Positions 5,742 to 12,686 of a stretch of 32,210 nt of DNA are shown in pieces (the first letter of the stretch is position 1; the number at the start of each line of letters is the position of its first letter). A model generated the notes under the pieces. It saw nothing but the letters and a program-made list of their open reading frames with translations, made no database searches and was not told where the DNA came from. A program made the position numbers and the translations under genes. Source of the DNA: 9FT-COMBO-53-11 sp040900215 (GTDB taxonomy: Bacteria; Patescibacteriota; WWE3; 9FT-COMBO-53-11); contig JBBDZL010000009.1 of the NCBI GenBank assembly GCA_040900215.1, forward strand, positions 1 to 32,210. The letters run 5' to 3'.

Positions 5742-5793
5742 CGTTTGTTCTTAAAGCGATGGACAACCGAGCGCTTGCGCGAGGAAAGTACAT
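5739..5793 (+). repeat. start-anchored palindromic unit upstream of the YbaB gene
   Basis: Plus strand: CATCG (5739-5743, containing the start codon complement), 13 bases, the inverted CGATG (5757-5761), a core with a GCGC-TT-GCGC hairpin (5762-5790), then another CAT (5791-5793). It resembles the plan of the CTAG/CGTC elements but has a different core. Only the start codon is shared between the two ends, so the assignment is tentative. Confidence 0.4.
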
Positions 5794-5799
5794 TATCCT

Positions 5800-5827
5800 C
5801 TTCAACATTCTACATCTTATATCTTAC
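5800..5827. repeat. degenerate heptamer tract after secY
   Basis: Four consecutive 7-base units on the plus strand: CTTCAAC, ATTCTAC, ATCTTAT, ATCTTAC. It lies between the secY stop and the palindromic unit before the YbaB gene. Confidence 0.55.
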
Positions 5828-5832
5828 TTAAT

Positions 5833-7095
5833 TTAGAGGTAACCCTCATACTCCCTCACCGACAGCTCTCCCTCCAGCTTCCGGAGGGTTTCTAGAACCA
5901 CCGAAACTACGATCAGGACCCCGGTCCCGCCCAAAGTAAAAGCGGTCACTCCTGTCAGCGCCGAACCGATCGAAGGGAGAATGGCGATCAGGCCCAAGAA
6001 AAGGGCCCCGAAGAACGTCGTCCGGGAAACAATTCGATCGATAAAATCTTTGGTCGCCATTCCGGGCCGAATTCCGGGAATGAAGCTCCCCCGCTTCTGG
6101 AGGTTCTCCGCCAGGTCCTTGGTGTTGAACACCACCGCGGTGTAGAAGAAGGTGAAGAGAAAAACGAGGGTAAAGTAGAAAAGGTTATAAAAGAGCCCGG
6201 TCGGAGAGAAGAGCCGGACAATCTCGGCCGAAATCTGGGCTAGTTGGGGATTTCCGACTCCGCCGAGATAGCGGGCGATGGTCGGCGGAATCAGCACCAG
6301 CGAGACCGCAAAAATGATCGGGATCACCCCGGCCTGGTTAATGCGGAGAGGCAGAAAACTCTGCGCCCCGGCGTTCGGCCCCCGGACCGCGTACTGGATC
6401 GGAATCCGGCGGAGGGCCTCGTTGATTAGCACCACCGCGGCGAAAAGCCCCAAGAGAAGAGCCAGGAAAAGCGCTAAGTTGGCTACCTGGCCGGCAGTGA
6501 GGGCCGTCAGGGACTGGGCCAGAGAAAGCGGGTAGCCGGCGGCGATTCCGACGAAAATAAGAAGGGAGATCCCATTGCCGATCCCCCGCTCGGTCAGCAG
6601 TTCTCCCAGCCACATCATCAGCATCGAACCGGCGGCAAGAGCCAGCACCAGAGCGACCAGAGAAAGCGGCGAAAGGAAGGTGACTACGCCCTGCTGGCGA
6701 AGGAGAAAATAAAAACCGAATCCCTGCATGATTGCCAGCGGCAGAGTCAGTAGGCGGGTGTATTGGTTGAGCTTAGCTTGCCCCCACTCCCCCTCTTTGG
6801 AAAGTTCTTTGAGACTGGGAAAGCCGAAGGTCAACAGCTGGAAGATAATCGAAGCGTTGATATAAGGACCTAGCCCGAGGGAGACGACCGAGAAGTTCTC
6901 CATTGTTCCGCCGGAGAAAGCGGAAAGCAGGCCCAAGAGGGCATTGCCTTGGAAGAGCTGACGGAGCTGTTCCCGGTCTACTCCAGGCAGAGGAACGTGC
7001 GCCAGGAACCGGAAGATTAAAATCACCAACAGGGTAAAGATGATCCGATTCCGCAGTTCCTTTTGGAACCAAATTCTCTTTATAGTCTCGATCAT
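5833..7095 (-). CDS. secY: protein translocase subunit SecY
   Basis: Central channel of the Sec translocon in the cytoplasmic membrane. The product is 420 residues with ten predicted membrane segments. It opens with IKRIWFQKELRNRIIFTLL and the first helix; the plug region is GLLSAFSGGTMENFSVVSLG and PYINASIIFQLL follows it, both typical. The cytoplasmic loop before the last helices (FNTKDLAENLQKRGSFIPGI) is conserved. The ATG at 7095 overlaps the stop of the shortened rplO by four bases (ATGA). A 91-base spacer with a heptamer tract and a palindromic unit separates it from the YbaB gene. Confidence 0.97.
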   Translation of the reverse strand: MIETIKRIWFQKELRNRIIFTLLVILIFRFLAHVPLPGVDREQLRQLFQGNALLGLLSAFSGGTMENFSVVSLGLGPYINASIIFQLLTFGFPSLKELSKEGEWGQAKLNQYTRLLTLPLAIMQGFGFYFLLRQQGVVTFLSPLSLVALVLALAAGSMLMMWLGELLTERGIGNGISLLIFVGIAAGYPLSLAQSLTALTAGQVANLALFLALLLGLFAAVVLINEALRRIPIQYAVRGPNAGAQSFLPLRINQAGVIPIIFAVSLVLIPPTIARYLGGVGNPQLAQISAEIVRLFSPTGLFYNLFYFTLVFLFTFFYTAVVFNTKDLAENLQKRGSFIPGIRPGMATKDFIDRIVSRTTFFGALFLGLIAILPSIGSALTGVTAFTLGGTGVLIVVSVVLETLRKLEGELSVREYEGYL

Positions 7096-7286
7096 TTTGA
7101 ACGGCGCCGCGGCAAACGCCGAACCAAAGGAATCTGACCTCCCTCAAAAGAGGGCCGAAGGCGACCGCGAATCTTCTGGCCCTTAGCTCCCTTGCCGGTC
7201 GTGTGGCCGCCCTTTCCCGAACCGTACCCTCTCCCTATTCTCTTCTTTTTGCCCTCGACTAACCGAGAAAGCTCATTTAGTTCCAT
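7092..7286 (-). CDS. rplO: 50S ribosomal protein L15, N-terminal half only
   Basis: L15 helps late 50S assembly. Only the glycine- and basic-rich N-terminal extension is present: KKKRIGRGYGSGKGGHTTGK and SFEGGQIPLVRRLPRRR, then SK and a stop. The family is normally about 145 residues; this product is 64, so the globular C-terminal domain is missing. I find no remnant: secY begins inside the stop codon (ATGA), so this is a clean loss rather than a recent frameshift. The start overlaps rpsE by 14 bases. rpmD, which normally lies between rpsE and rplO, is absent. Confidence 0.93.
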   Translation of the reverse strand: MELNELSRLVEGKKKRIGRGYGSGKGGHTTGKGAKGQKIRGRLRPSFEGGQIPLVRRLPRRRSK

Positions 7287-7761
7287 GGTCTTTGCTCAAA
7301 ACCTCCAACGCCCGAATCATCGCCTGGGCATTTGCCATCGCATTATCGGTTCCCAATATCTTGGCGGAGGCGTCCGGCACCCCGGCCAGCTTTAAGATAG
7401 ATCGCACCACACCCCCGGCAATCAGGCCCGATCCCCGGGGCGCCGGCATCAACAGCAGCTGGGCCGCTCCCTGCTTGAAACTGATCCGGCGCGGGAGGGT
7501 AGAACCCCGCATCGCCACGGAAAAGATCCGCTTCTTGGCTTGGGAAGTAGCCTTGCCGATCGCCGACCGCAGATCTCTGGCCTTACCGTAGCCCAGGCCA
7601 ACCCGGCCCTTGCCGTTCCCCACCGCCACCAAAGCCGCGAAGTTGATCTTATCTCCGCCTTTAATCTTTTTCGCCACCCGATTAACAACCAAGACTTTAT
7701 CAGTGAAGTCTTCCGGGAGGGAAACCGTTGGATTTCTTCTCATCATTCTTCTGTTGTCCAT
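7273..7761 (-). CDS. rpsE: 30S ribosomal protein S5
   Basis: Protein of the mRNA entry site, involved in decoding accuracy. The product is 162 residues. The N-terminal double-stranded-RNA-binding fold shows VLVVNRVAKKIKGGDKINFA and VGNGKGRVGLGYGKA; the C-terminal domain shows LMPAPRGSGLIAGGVVRSIL. The start at 7761 is two bases from the rplR stop. Its 3' end overlaps rplO by 14 bases with no rpmD in between, which matches the general absence of L30 in the Candidate Phyla Radiation. Confidence 0.97.
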   Translation of the reverse strand: MDNRRMMRRNPTVSLPEDFTDKVLVVNRVAKKIKGGDKINFAALVAVGNGKGRVGLGYGKARDLRSAIGKATSQAKKRIFSVAMRGSTLPRRISFKQGAAQLLLMPAPRGSGLIAGGVVRSILKLAGVPDASAKILGTDNAMANAQAMIRALEVLSKDHGTK

Positions 7762-7763
7762 TT

Positions 7764-8108
7764 TTAGAATTTCAATCCCCCTTCGCGCGCCGCTTCCGCC
7801 ACCCGCCGCACTCGGCCGTGGTAGGCATAAGCCCGGCGGTCGAAGAGAACTTCTTTGATCTTGGCCTTAAGTGCCTTTTCAGCCAGTTCCTTCCCCATCG
7901 CGGCCGCCCGCTCCCCTTTCGTTCCTCCTTTGGCCCCCAAATCTGAAGCCGAAACCAAGGTCACGCCCTTCTCGTCGTCAATCAGCTGGGCGTAGGTGTG
8001 CTTCCCGGAACGAAAAACGCTCAGCCGGGGGCGCTTGGCCGTCCCGGAAATTCGTCCCCGGACGCGTTTGATTCTTCTTTCCCTTTGTTCATTAATCTTT
8101 TTTATCAT
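7764..8108 (-). CDS. rplR: 50S ribosomal protein L18
   Basis: 5S rRNA-binding protein of 114 residues, normal size. Features are RLSVFRSGKHTYAQLIDDE, the GKELAEKALKAKI helix, and the end VLFDRRAYAYHGRVRRVAEA followed by AREGGLKF, all typical. It lies one base from rplF and two from rpsE in the standard spc order. Nothing unusual was seen. Confidence 0.97.
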   Translation of the reverse strand: MIKKINEQRERRIKRVRGRISGTAKRPRLSVFRSGKHTYAQLIDDEKGVTLVSASDLGAKGGTKGERAAAMGKELAEKALKAKIKEVLFDRRAYAYHGRVRRVAEAAREGGLKF

Positions 8109-8109
8109 T

Positions 8110-8652
8110 TCATGCCGCTCCTCCCGCCGCCTTCACCACTTTACCCTGTTTGCGGCGGACGATTTCGTTGGCGTAGCGAATCCCCTTGCCTTTGTAGGGC
8201 TCCGGCGGGCGGAGCTTGCGGATCTGGGCGGCCGTCTGGGTCACCAGGGCCAGATCGATTCCCGAAAGCTTGATCTTGGTGCTGTCGGCCACCTCCACTA
8301 CGACCCCGGCAGGGATCAGAAACTCGACCGGATGGGAGAACCCCAGCGTCATCTTCAGCCCCGAGGCGGTCTTCTCCGCTCGGTACCCTACTCCCACCAG
8401 CTCCAGCTCCTTGCTGAACCCCTGGCTGACGCCCTCGATCGCATTGCGAACCAGCGCAAATCCCAGCCCGAAGATCCGGGGTGGGACCAAGTCTGACTTG
8501 GTGACGCGGACATCCGCCCCCTCTACCGAAACCTTAACTCCGGCGGGAAGATTGACCGAGAACCGGCCCAATGGGCCAGCCGCTTCCACTGCTTGATCGG
8601 TCACCGCAATGTTGACGCCTTCCGGCAATTTGATCGGTTTCTTTCCTACCAT
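8110..8652 (-). CDS. rplF: 50S ribosomal protein L6
   Basis: Large-subunit protein near the factor-binding site. The product is 180 residues with two repeated alpha-beta domains: the first opens KKPIKLPEGVNIAVTDQ, and the second contains GFSHPVEFLIPAGV and SGIDLALVTQTAAQIRKLRP. The signature PEPYKGKGIRYANEIVRRKQ near the C-terminus is diagnostic. The start is six bases from the rpsH stop, and the stop is one base before the rplR start. Confidence 0.97.
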   Translation of the reverse strand: MVGKKPIKLPEGVNIAVTDQAVEAAGPLGRFSVNLPAGVKVSVEGADVRVTKSDLVPPRIFGLGFALVRNAIEGVSQGFSKELELVGVGYRAEKTASGLKMTLGFSHPVEFLIPAGVVVEVADSTKIKLSGIDLALVTQTAAQIRKLRPPEPYKGKGIRYANEIVRRKQGKVVKAAGGAA

Positions 8653-8658
8653 CGTTGT

Positions 8659-9033
8659 TTACCAAATCTCCCCTAGCAACTCCCCGCCGATTTTCTTCTT
8701 CCGCGCCTGTTTTTGAGTCATAATTCCGGCCGGGGTAGAGACAATTGTCATCCCCAAAGGAGGGTCTTGAAGCCGGCGCCAGGAAACGTACCACCGCGCG
8801 CCGGGGCGGGAGAGCCGGCGAAGGTGCTCCAAGCGGGGGTTTTGCAGAGCCAGGAAAAATCGCGTTCCCCCCTGCTGTTTAAATTTCCGGGCTTCTACCA
8901 AGTAACCCTCCGCTACCAGCAGCTTCGCCACTTCCTCCTTGAGGCGGGAGTAGGGCACTACCACTTCGGTCCGGCCGGCCAGAACGGCGTTCCTCAAGCT
9001 ATTGAACATGTCGGCAATCGGATCGGTTACCAT
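8659..9033 (-). CDS. rpsH: 30S ribosomal protein S8
   Basis: 16S rRNA-binding protein of the platform. I chose the ATG at 9033 (MVTDPIADMFNSLRNAVLAG), which matches the family start and overlaps the rpsN stop by seven bases. A longer frame to 9144 would only add antisense-like residues overlapping rpsN. The product is 124 residues, usual about 130. The C-terminal signature PPLGMTIVSTPAGIMTQKQA is present; the end is GGELLGEIW. Confidence 0.96.
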   Translation of the reverse strand: MVTDPIADMFNSLRNAVLAGRTEVVVPYSRLKEEVAKLLVAEGYLVEARKFKQQGGTRFFLALQNPRLEHLRRLSRPGARWYVSWRRLQDPPLGMTIVSTPAGIMTQKQARKKKIGGELLGEIW

Positions 9034-9212
9034 GATGCTTTTTTCACTCCCGGCAACTCGCCCCGCGAGGCCAGCTCCCGGAAACAGATTCGGCATATTC
9101 CAAATTTGCGAATAAAAGCTCCCGACCGCCCGCAAATGCCGCACCGGTTGTAGCGGCGGGTACCAAACTTAACCTCTCTTTTGTGTCTTTCAATCCAACT
9201 CTTTCTCGGCAT
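9027..9212 (-). CDS. rpsN: 30S ribosomal protein S14, zinc-binding type Z
   Basis: Small 61-residue form of S14 with a zinc ribbon. The ligands are in RCGICGR (C24, C27) and ICRICFRELA (C40, C43). It starts MPRKSWIERHKREVKFGTRR and ends GELPGVKKASW, the standard type Z end. It lies between rplE and rpsH in the usual order, overlapping rpsH by seven bases. Zinc-free type S14 proteins are about 100 residues, so the form is certain. Confidence 0.97.
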   Translation of the reverse strand: MPRKSWIERHKREVKFGTRRYNRCGICGRSGAFIRKFGICRICFRELASRGELPGVKKASW

Positions 9213-9215
9213 TAT

Positions 9216-9749
9216 TTAATCCTTGAACGGCATCCCCAACTCCTTAAGAACCGCATAGGCCCGGTCATCGCCGGCGGCGCTGGTCGCCACGGTAACCTCC
9301 AACCCTCGGATCTTTTCCACCCGGTGAGGATCGATTTCGGGAAAGACGGTGTGCTCTTTAACCCCGATCGTCAAATTACCATGGCCGTCAAAGCTCTTCC
9401 GAGTGATCCCCTTGAAGTCCCTTGTCCGGGGCAGGGCCACCTTGATCATTTTTTCCAGAAAATCCCACATCCGGCGCCCCCGCAGAGTGACCGCCAGACC
9501 GACAATATCCCCGCGGCGAATACCGAAGGAAGCAATCGCTTTCTTGGCGGAACGGAAGGAAGGAACTTGGCCGGTAATCGCTGCCAAGTCCGCCTTTGCT
9601 TTTTCGAGGGCTTCCTTCTGGTCCCGCTCTTTGCCCACGCCGATGTTGACCACAATCTTGGTTACCCGCGGCACCGCGTAGATGTTTCCTCGGCCCAGAT
9701 CTCCCTTGAATTTGGACGCTATTTCTTTTTGATAAGTTTCTTTCAGCAT
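9216..9749 (-). CDS. rplE: 50S ribosomal protein L5
   Basis: 5S rRNA-binding protein that also contacts the P-site tRNA. The product is 177 residues. Family features are PRVTKIVVNIGVGKERDQKE, ITGQVPSFRSAKKAIASFGI, then GLAVTLRGRRMWDFLEKMI and GNLTIGVKEHTVFPEIDPHR. The C-terminal end KELGMPFKD is typical. The start overlaps the rplX stop by one base (TAATG). Confidence 0.97.
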   Translation of the reverse strand: MLKETYQKEIASKFKGDLGRGNIYAVPRVTKIVVNIGVGKERDQKEALEKAKADLAAITGQVPSFRSAKKAIASFGIRRGDIVGLAVTLRGRRMWDFLEKMIKVALPRTRDFKGITRKSFDGHGNLTIGVKEHTVFPEIDPHRVEKIRGLEVTVATSAAGDDRAYAVLKELGMPFKD

Positions 9750-10057
9750 TATTTATTCCTCTTTTTGTCCAGACTTTCCCCACAGTGCCGGCAAGTGCGC
9801 AACCCGGTCACCCGGGAAACCTTCTTGCACTTGGGGCAGACCACTCCTACCTTCGCCACCCACAAAGGGGCCTCCGCCTCCACAATTCCCCCCGCCGAAT
9901 CCTTAGTCTTTTTGGTGAAGCTCTTGAGCAGATTGACCCCGGCTACAATAACCTTTCCTTCTCTCGGAATAACCCCCAGCACTTCACCCTCCCGCCCCCG
10001 ATCTTTGCCGGCGAGAACCTTAACCTTATCGCCTTTTTTTATTTTTAAATTTCTCAT
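9749..10057 (-). CDS. rplX: 50S ribosomal protein L24 with zinc ribbon
   Basis: Assembly initiator that binds the 5' domain of 23S rRNA. It has a KOW motif at the N-terminus (KIKKGDKVKVLAGKDRGREG) and a C-terminal zinc ribbon (VVCPKCKK...TCRHCGES). The product is 102 residues. The first codons (MRNLKIKK) fall in an AT-rich heptamer tract (10041-10061), so the extreme N-terminus is of lower complexity. It is one base out from rplE and two bases from rplN. Confidence 0.97.
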   Translation of the reverse strand: MRNLKIKKGDKVKVLAGKDRGREGEVLGVIPREGKVIVAGVNLLKSFTKKTKDSAGGIVEAEAPLWVAKVGVVCPKCKKVSRVTGLRTCRHCGESLDKKRNK

Positions 10058-10061
10058 TTCT
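10041..10061. repeat. degenerate heptamer tract at the rplX start
   Basis: Plus strand units ATTTTTA, AATTTCT, CATTTCT. They cover the first codons and the three bases before the ATG. Confidence 0.4.
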
Positions 10062-10428
10062 AAAAAACTTCCTTCGCCAGGGAGGCGATCTTCTTGAACC
10101 CTCGGTCCCGCACCTCCCGGGCGATCGGCCCGAACACCCGGCTCCCCTTGGGATTGCCCTGCTTGTCGATCACAACCCCAGCATTGTCGTCAAACCGGAT
10201 GTAGGAGCCGTCCGGCCGCCGGACCTCCTTCCTTAACCGAACGATCACCGCCCGCTCGATCCCGTGATCCTTAACCGCTCCGTGAGGGTCCGCTCCCCGA
10301 ATTGCCACCGAAACAACATCGCCCATCCCGGCAACGCGGGACGAACCCCGGCGAGGAATCCCGATCACCCGCAGTTTTTTAGCCCCGGAGTTGTCCGCGG
10401 CCACGAGGATAGTTTCTCTTTGAATCAT
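10060..10428 (-). CDS. rplN: 50S ribosomal protein L14
   Basis: Beta-barrel protein forming intersubunit bridges. The product is 122 residues, exactly the usual size, starting MIQRETILVAADNSGAKKLR. Conserved segments are GDVVSVAIRGADPHGAVKDH and VIDKQGNPKGSRVFGPIARE. The start overlaps the rpsQ stop by four bases. It is one of the least altered proteins in this cluster. Confidence 0.98.
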   Translation of the reverse strand: MIQRETILVAADNSGAKKLRVIGIPRRGSSRVAGMGDVVSVAIRGADPHGAVKDHGIERAVIVRLRKEVRRPDGSYIRFDDNAGVVIDKQGNPKGSRVFGPIAREVRDRGFKKIASLAKEVF

Positions 10429-10688
10429 TTTTTGGGCTCCTTTCGGCTTACGGCCTTTTCTTCTACAATCACTCGAAAGTGCTTGCGGGCCGAGATCGGC
10501 CGGCTCTCCTCAATCGTCACTCGATCCCCCACTTTCCACTCGCCCCCTTCGGCGTGCGCCAAATAAACCTTGGAGGTCCGGATGCGCTTCCGATAGCGGG
10601 GGTGATGGAAAACGCGCACCACTTCCACCGCCACCGTGTGGTTTACCCCAATCCGTTTGATTGTCCCTTTAAGCTTCTTTTTTGCCAT
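10425..10688 (-). CDS. rpsQ: 30S ribosomal protein S17
   Basis: 16S rRNA-binding OB-fold protein of 87 residues. Features are LKGTIKRIGVNHTVAVEVVR, the RYRKRIRTSKVYLAHAE segment and GDRVTIEESRPISARKHFRV. The last residues (KAVSRKEPKK) come from a short heptamer tract (CTTTCGG, CTTACGG at 10440-10453 on the plus strand). The first 20 bases overlap the rpmC 3' end, and its start codon anchors a hairpin followed by CTAGG (10686-10707). Confidence 0.97.
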   Translation of the reverse strand: MAKKKLKGTIKRIGVNHTVAVEVVRVFHHPRYRKRIRTSKVYLAHAEGGEWKVGDRVTIEESRPISARKHFRVIVEEKAVSRKEPKK

Positions 10689-10929
10689 TGTTCTTTACAA
10701 TGCTAGGTTCTTTTTCCTCAACCGGCGCCAATTTCTTCAAAACTTCTTTCTCTCCCAGCACGGTCAGGATCCGCGCCACCTCCCGCCGCTTCGCCCGAAT
10801 CTCGGCGGTGTTGGCGAGGGATCCGATGGTCCGCTTCCCCCGCAGTTGAAGAATCTCCATCCGCGCCTCGGTTAGGTCCTTCCGCAGCTCCTTCTCCTCT
10901 TTTTCCCGCAAAGATTTCAGGTCGATCAT
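10669..10929 (-). CDS. rpmC: 50S ribosomal protein L29
   Basis: Two-helix protein next to the polypeptide exit tunnel. The core is MIDLKSLREKEEKELRKDLT through RREVARILTVLGEKE. The product is 86 residues against about 65 usually; the extra C-terminal segment (LKKLAPVEEKEPSIVKNNGK and on) overlaps the rpsQ start by 20 bases and is encoded by a half copy of a palindromic element. The ATG at 10929 overlaps the rplP stop by four bases. Confidence 0.95.
   Translation of the reverse strand: MIDLKSLREKEEKELRKDLTEARMEILQLRGKRTIGSLANTAEIRAKRREVARILTVLGEKEVLKKLAPVEEKEPSIVKNNGKKEA
10686..10707 (+). repeat. half copy of the CTAG element at the rpsQ start
   Basis: Plus strand CATTGT (10686-10691, containing the rpsQ start codon complement), the loop TCTTT, the inverted ACAATG (10697-10702), then CTAGG (10703-10707). 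No CGTC end or second gene copy follows, so this is an incomplete or decayed copy inside the rpmC coding tail. Confidence 0.45.
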
Positions 10930-11330
10930 CGCTTTACGACCTTCGTCGCCAGCGGCATCTTAGCCGCCGCTAACTTCAGTGACTCCTGCGCCGCCGTCGG
11001 GGTTACTCCGGAAATCTCAAGAATGATCATCCCCGGCTTGATGACCGCCACGTAGTGGTCGACCGCCGATTTTCCCCCGCCCATCCGAGTTTCGATCGGC
11101 TTCTTGGAAACCGGCTTGTCCGGGAAGATCCTTACCCACAACTTTCCGCCCCGCTCCGTATATCCCCGCACAATTTTGCGAGCCGCCTCAATCTGCCGCG
11201 AAGAGATCTCGCCCCAATCCATCGCCTGCAGGCCGTACTCGCCGAAAGAAACTTCACTGCCGCGCCAGGCTCGGCCCTTGTTTGTCCCCCGAAACCGCTT
11301 TCTAAATTTGGTCTTTTTTGGCAACAGCAT
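10926..11330 (-). CDS. rplP: 50S ribosomal protein L16
   Basis: A-site-proximal large-subunit protein of 134 residues. It opens MLLPKKTKFRKRFRGTNKGR and has VSFGEYGLQAMDWGEISSRQ. The RMGGGKSAVDHYVAVIKPG segment contains the loop near the peptidyl transferase centre. Ser follows Lys in RMGGGKS where Gly is usual. It is nine bases from the rpsC stop and overlaps rpmC by four. Confidence 0.97.
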   Translation of the reverse strand: MLLPKKTKFRKRFRGTNKGRAWRGSEVSFGEYGLQAMDWGEISSRQIEAARKIVRGYTERGGKLWVRIFPDKPVSKKPIETRMGGGKSAVDHYVAVIKPGMIILEISGVTPTAAQESLKLAAAKMPLATKVVKR

Positions 11331-11339
11331 TTTTTAAGA

Positions 11340-11978
11340 TTACCAATCCACCTTCTTCAACTCCCCTCGAAAAACCCAAACCTTAACCCCAATCTTCCCG
11401 TAGCGGGTGGAGGCAAACCGGGCCGCAAAGTCAACGTCCGCCCGCAGAGTTGAGAGCGGGATCGAGCCCCGCGAGAACTTATCGTTCCGAGCAATCTCCG
11501 CCCCGCCCAATCGGCCCGCCAGTTCGATCTTGACCCCCTTCGCTCCCCGGCTCATCGATTCCTCGATAACCTCGTTCAAAATTCGCCGATACTGCCGGCC
11601 CCGCCGCTCCAGCACATTGATCACCCGATCGGCCAGAATCTCGGCCGAAGTGGCCGGCGACTTCGACTCTACCACCTCAAGCTCCACCGGAACCCCCAAG
11701 ACCTTAGTGAGCTCCACCTTGATCAACTCGGCCCCGCCCCCGCCCCGGCCGATCACCAATCCCGGTTTGGCCACCGTCACCGTTAGCTTAACCTTTGACC
11801 CGGGACGCTCGATCTCGATACTCTCTAAACCGGTCTCTCTAAGCTTGGCCGATAAGAAACGGCGGATCCGCGCGTCCTCGCCAATAAAGCGGGCGTAGTC
11901 CTTCTCGCTAAACCAGCGGGAAGGCCACGGGATAAAAACTCCGGTCCGCAGGGATTTGGGATTAAGCTTATGCCCCAT
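11340..11978 (-). CDS. rpsC: 30S ribosomal protein S3
   Basis: mRNA entry-site protein with helicase function. The product is 212 residues. It opens MGHKLNPKSLRTGVFIPWPS. The KH domain motif is GLVIGRGGGGAELIKVELTK, and the C-terminal domain has GVKIELAGRLGGAEIARNDK and ends GKIGVKVWVFRGELKKVDW. There is no long C-terminal extension. The start overlaps the rplV stop by 11 bases. Confidence 0.97.
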   Translation of the reverse strand: MGHKLNPKSLRTGVFIPWPSRWFSEKDYARFIGEDARIRRFLSAKLRETGLESIEIERPGSKVKLTVTVAKPGLVIGRGGGGAELIKVELTKVLGVPVELEVVESKSPATSAEILADRVINVLERRGRQYRRILNEVIEESMSRGAKGVKIELAGRLGGAEIARNDKFSRGSIPLSTLRADVDFAARFASTRYGKIGVKVWVFRGELKKVDW

Positions 11979-12393
11979 GGCTACCCCTCTCTGCCGGAAG
12001 GCCTAATCTGATCGTCAGATGGGTGGAGGGCGTGGTGATTAACCCCCGGGATCCTCGTGATTTGGGATCAATCCGCCGCCGGAAGATCGGTCCCTGATCG
12101 GCGCGCACTTCCTTCACTACCCAGGTTTCCTTATTCAACCCCGGTCCGGCATTGGCGGAGGCGGAACGTAGCACCGCCAGCACCGTCTGCCCCCCGCGGG
12201 TCCCGCTGAACTTAAGGGTGGTCTCGGCTTCCGCCACTCTCTTCCCCCGAATCAGATCGGTAAAATCTCGAACCTTGGTCGGAGAAATTTTCAAATACTT
12301 TCCAAAAGCCACCGATTCTGTCTTGGCCGGCACCGGAGGGGAAGCAGTAGCTTCCAATTTTTTATTTTTAATTTTTGATTTATTATTTTCCAT
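11968..12393 (-). CDS. rplV: 50S ribosomal protein L22 with added N-terminus
   Basis: Exit-tunnel protein. The family core begins near residue 26 (ESVAFGKYLKISPTKVRDFT), continues to VLRSASANAGPGL, and ends with RGSRGLITTPSTHLTIRLGL. The product is 141 residues, against about 110. The extra 25 residues at the N-terminus (MENNKSKIKNKKLEATASPP) are low-complexity and encoded by an AT-rich heptamer tract (12364-12391). The start at 12393 overlaps the rpsS stop by one base, which supports it. Confidence 0.95.
   Translation of the reverse strand: MENNKSKIKNKKLEATASPPVPAKTESVAFGKYLKISPTKVRDFTDLIRGKRVAEAETTLKFSGTRGGQTVLAVLRSASANAGPGLNKETWVVKEVRADQGPIFRRRIDPKSRGSRGLITTPSTHLTIRLGLPAERGSHGA
12364..12391. 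repeat. degenerate heptamer tract in the first codons of rplV
   Basis: Plus strand units ATTTTTA, ATTTTTG, ATTTATT, ATTTTCC. On the coding strand they supply the Lys/Asn-rich start of L22. Confidence 0.5.
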
Positions 12394-12686
12394 CAGACTC
12401 TTCCCTCCGAGAGAGTAGCCTTAACCCCCTTCGCTCCGTGCTTGCGGAAAGTCCGCGTCGGCGAGAACTCCCCCAATCGGTGCCCCACCATCGCCTCGAC
12501 GATCTTGACCGGAACATGCTGTTTGCCGTTGTGAACGGCGATGGTCAATCCGACCATTTCTGGAGAAACCTGGGAATCCCGAGACCAAGTCCGGATCGGC
12601 TCGGTGCTTCCCGACTCTTTGGCCTTGAGGACCTTCTTCATTAGTTTTGGATCAACGAAAGGACCCTTTTTATTGCTTCTTGCCAT
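12393..12686 (-). CDS. rpsS: 30S ribosomal protein S19
   Basis: Head protein forming a complex with S13. The product is 97 residues; it opens MARSNKKGPFVDPKLMKKVL. Conserved elements are TWSRDSQVSPEMVGLTIAVH, NGKQHVPVKIVEAMVGHRLG and EFSPTRTFRKHG. It is joined by one-base overlaps to rplB upstream and rplV downstream (TAATG type), indicating coupled translation. Confidence 0.98.
   Translation of the reverse strand: MARSNKKGPFVDPKLMKKVLKAKESGSTEPIRTWSRDSQVSPEMVGLTIAVHNGKQHVPVKIVEAMVGHRLGEFSPTRTFRKHGAKGVKATLSEGRV

Noticed and set aside
8659..8680. GCTAGGGG near the rpsH stop as another element
   Set aside because: No inverted arm, no CGTC end and no second gene copy; it is the coding sequence of ELLGEIW.
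9034..9144. Extended N-terminus for S8
   Set aside because: It would overlap rpsN by over 100 bases; MVTDPIADMF at 9033 is the family start.
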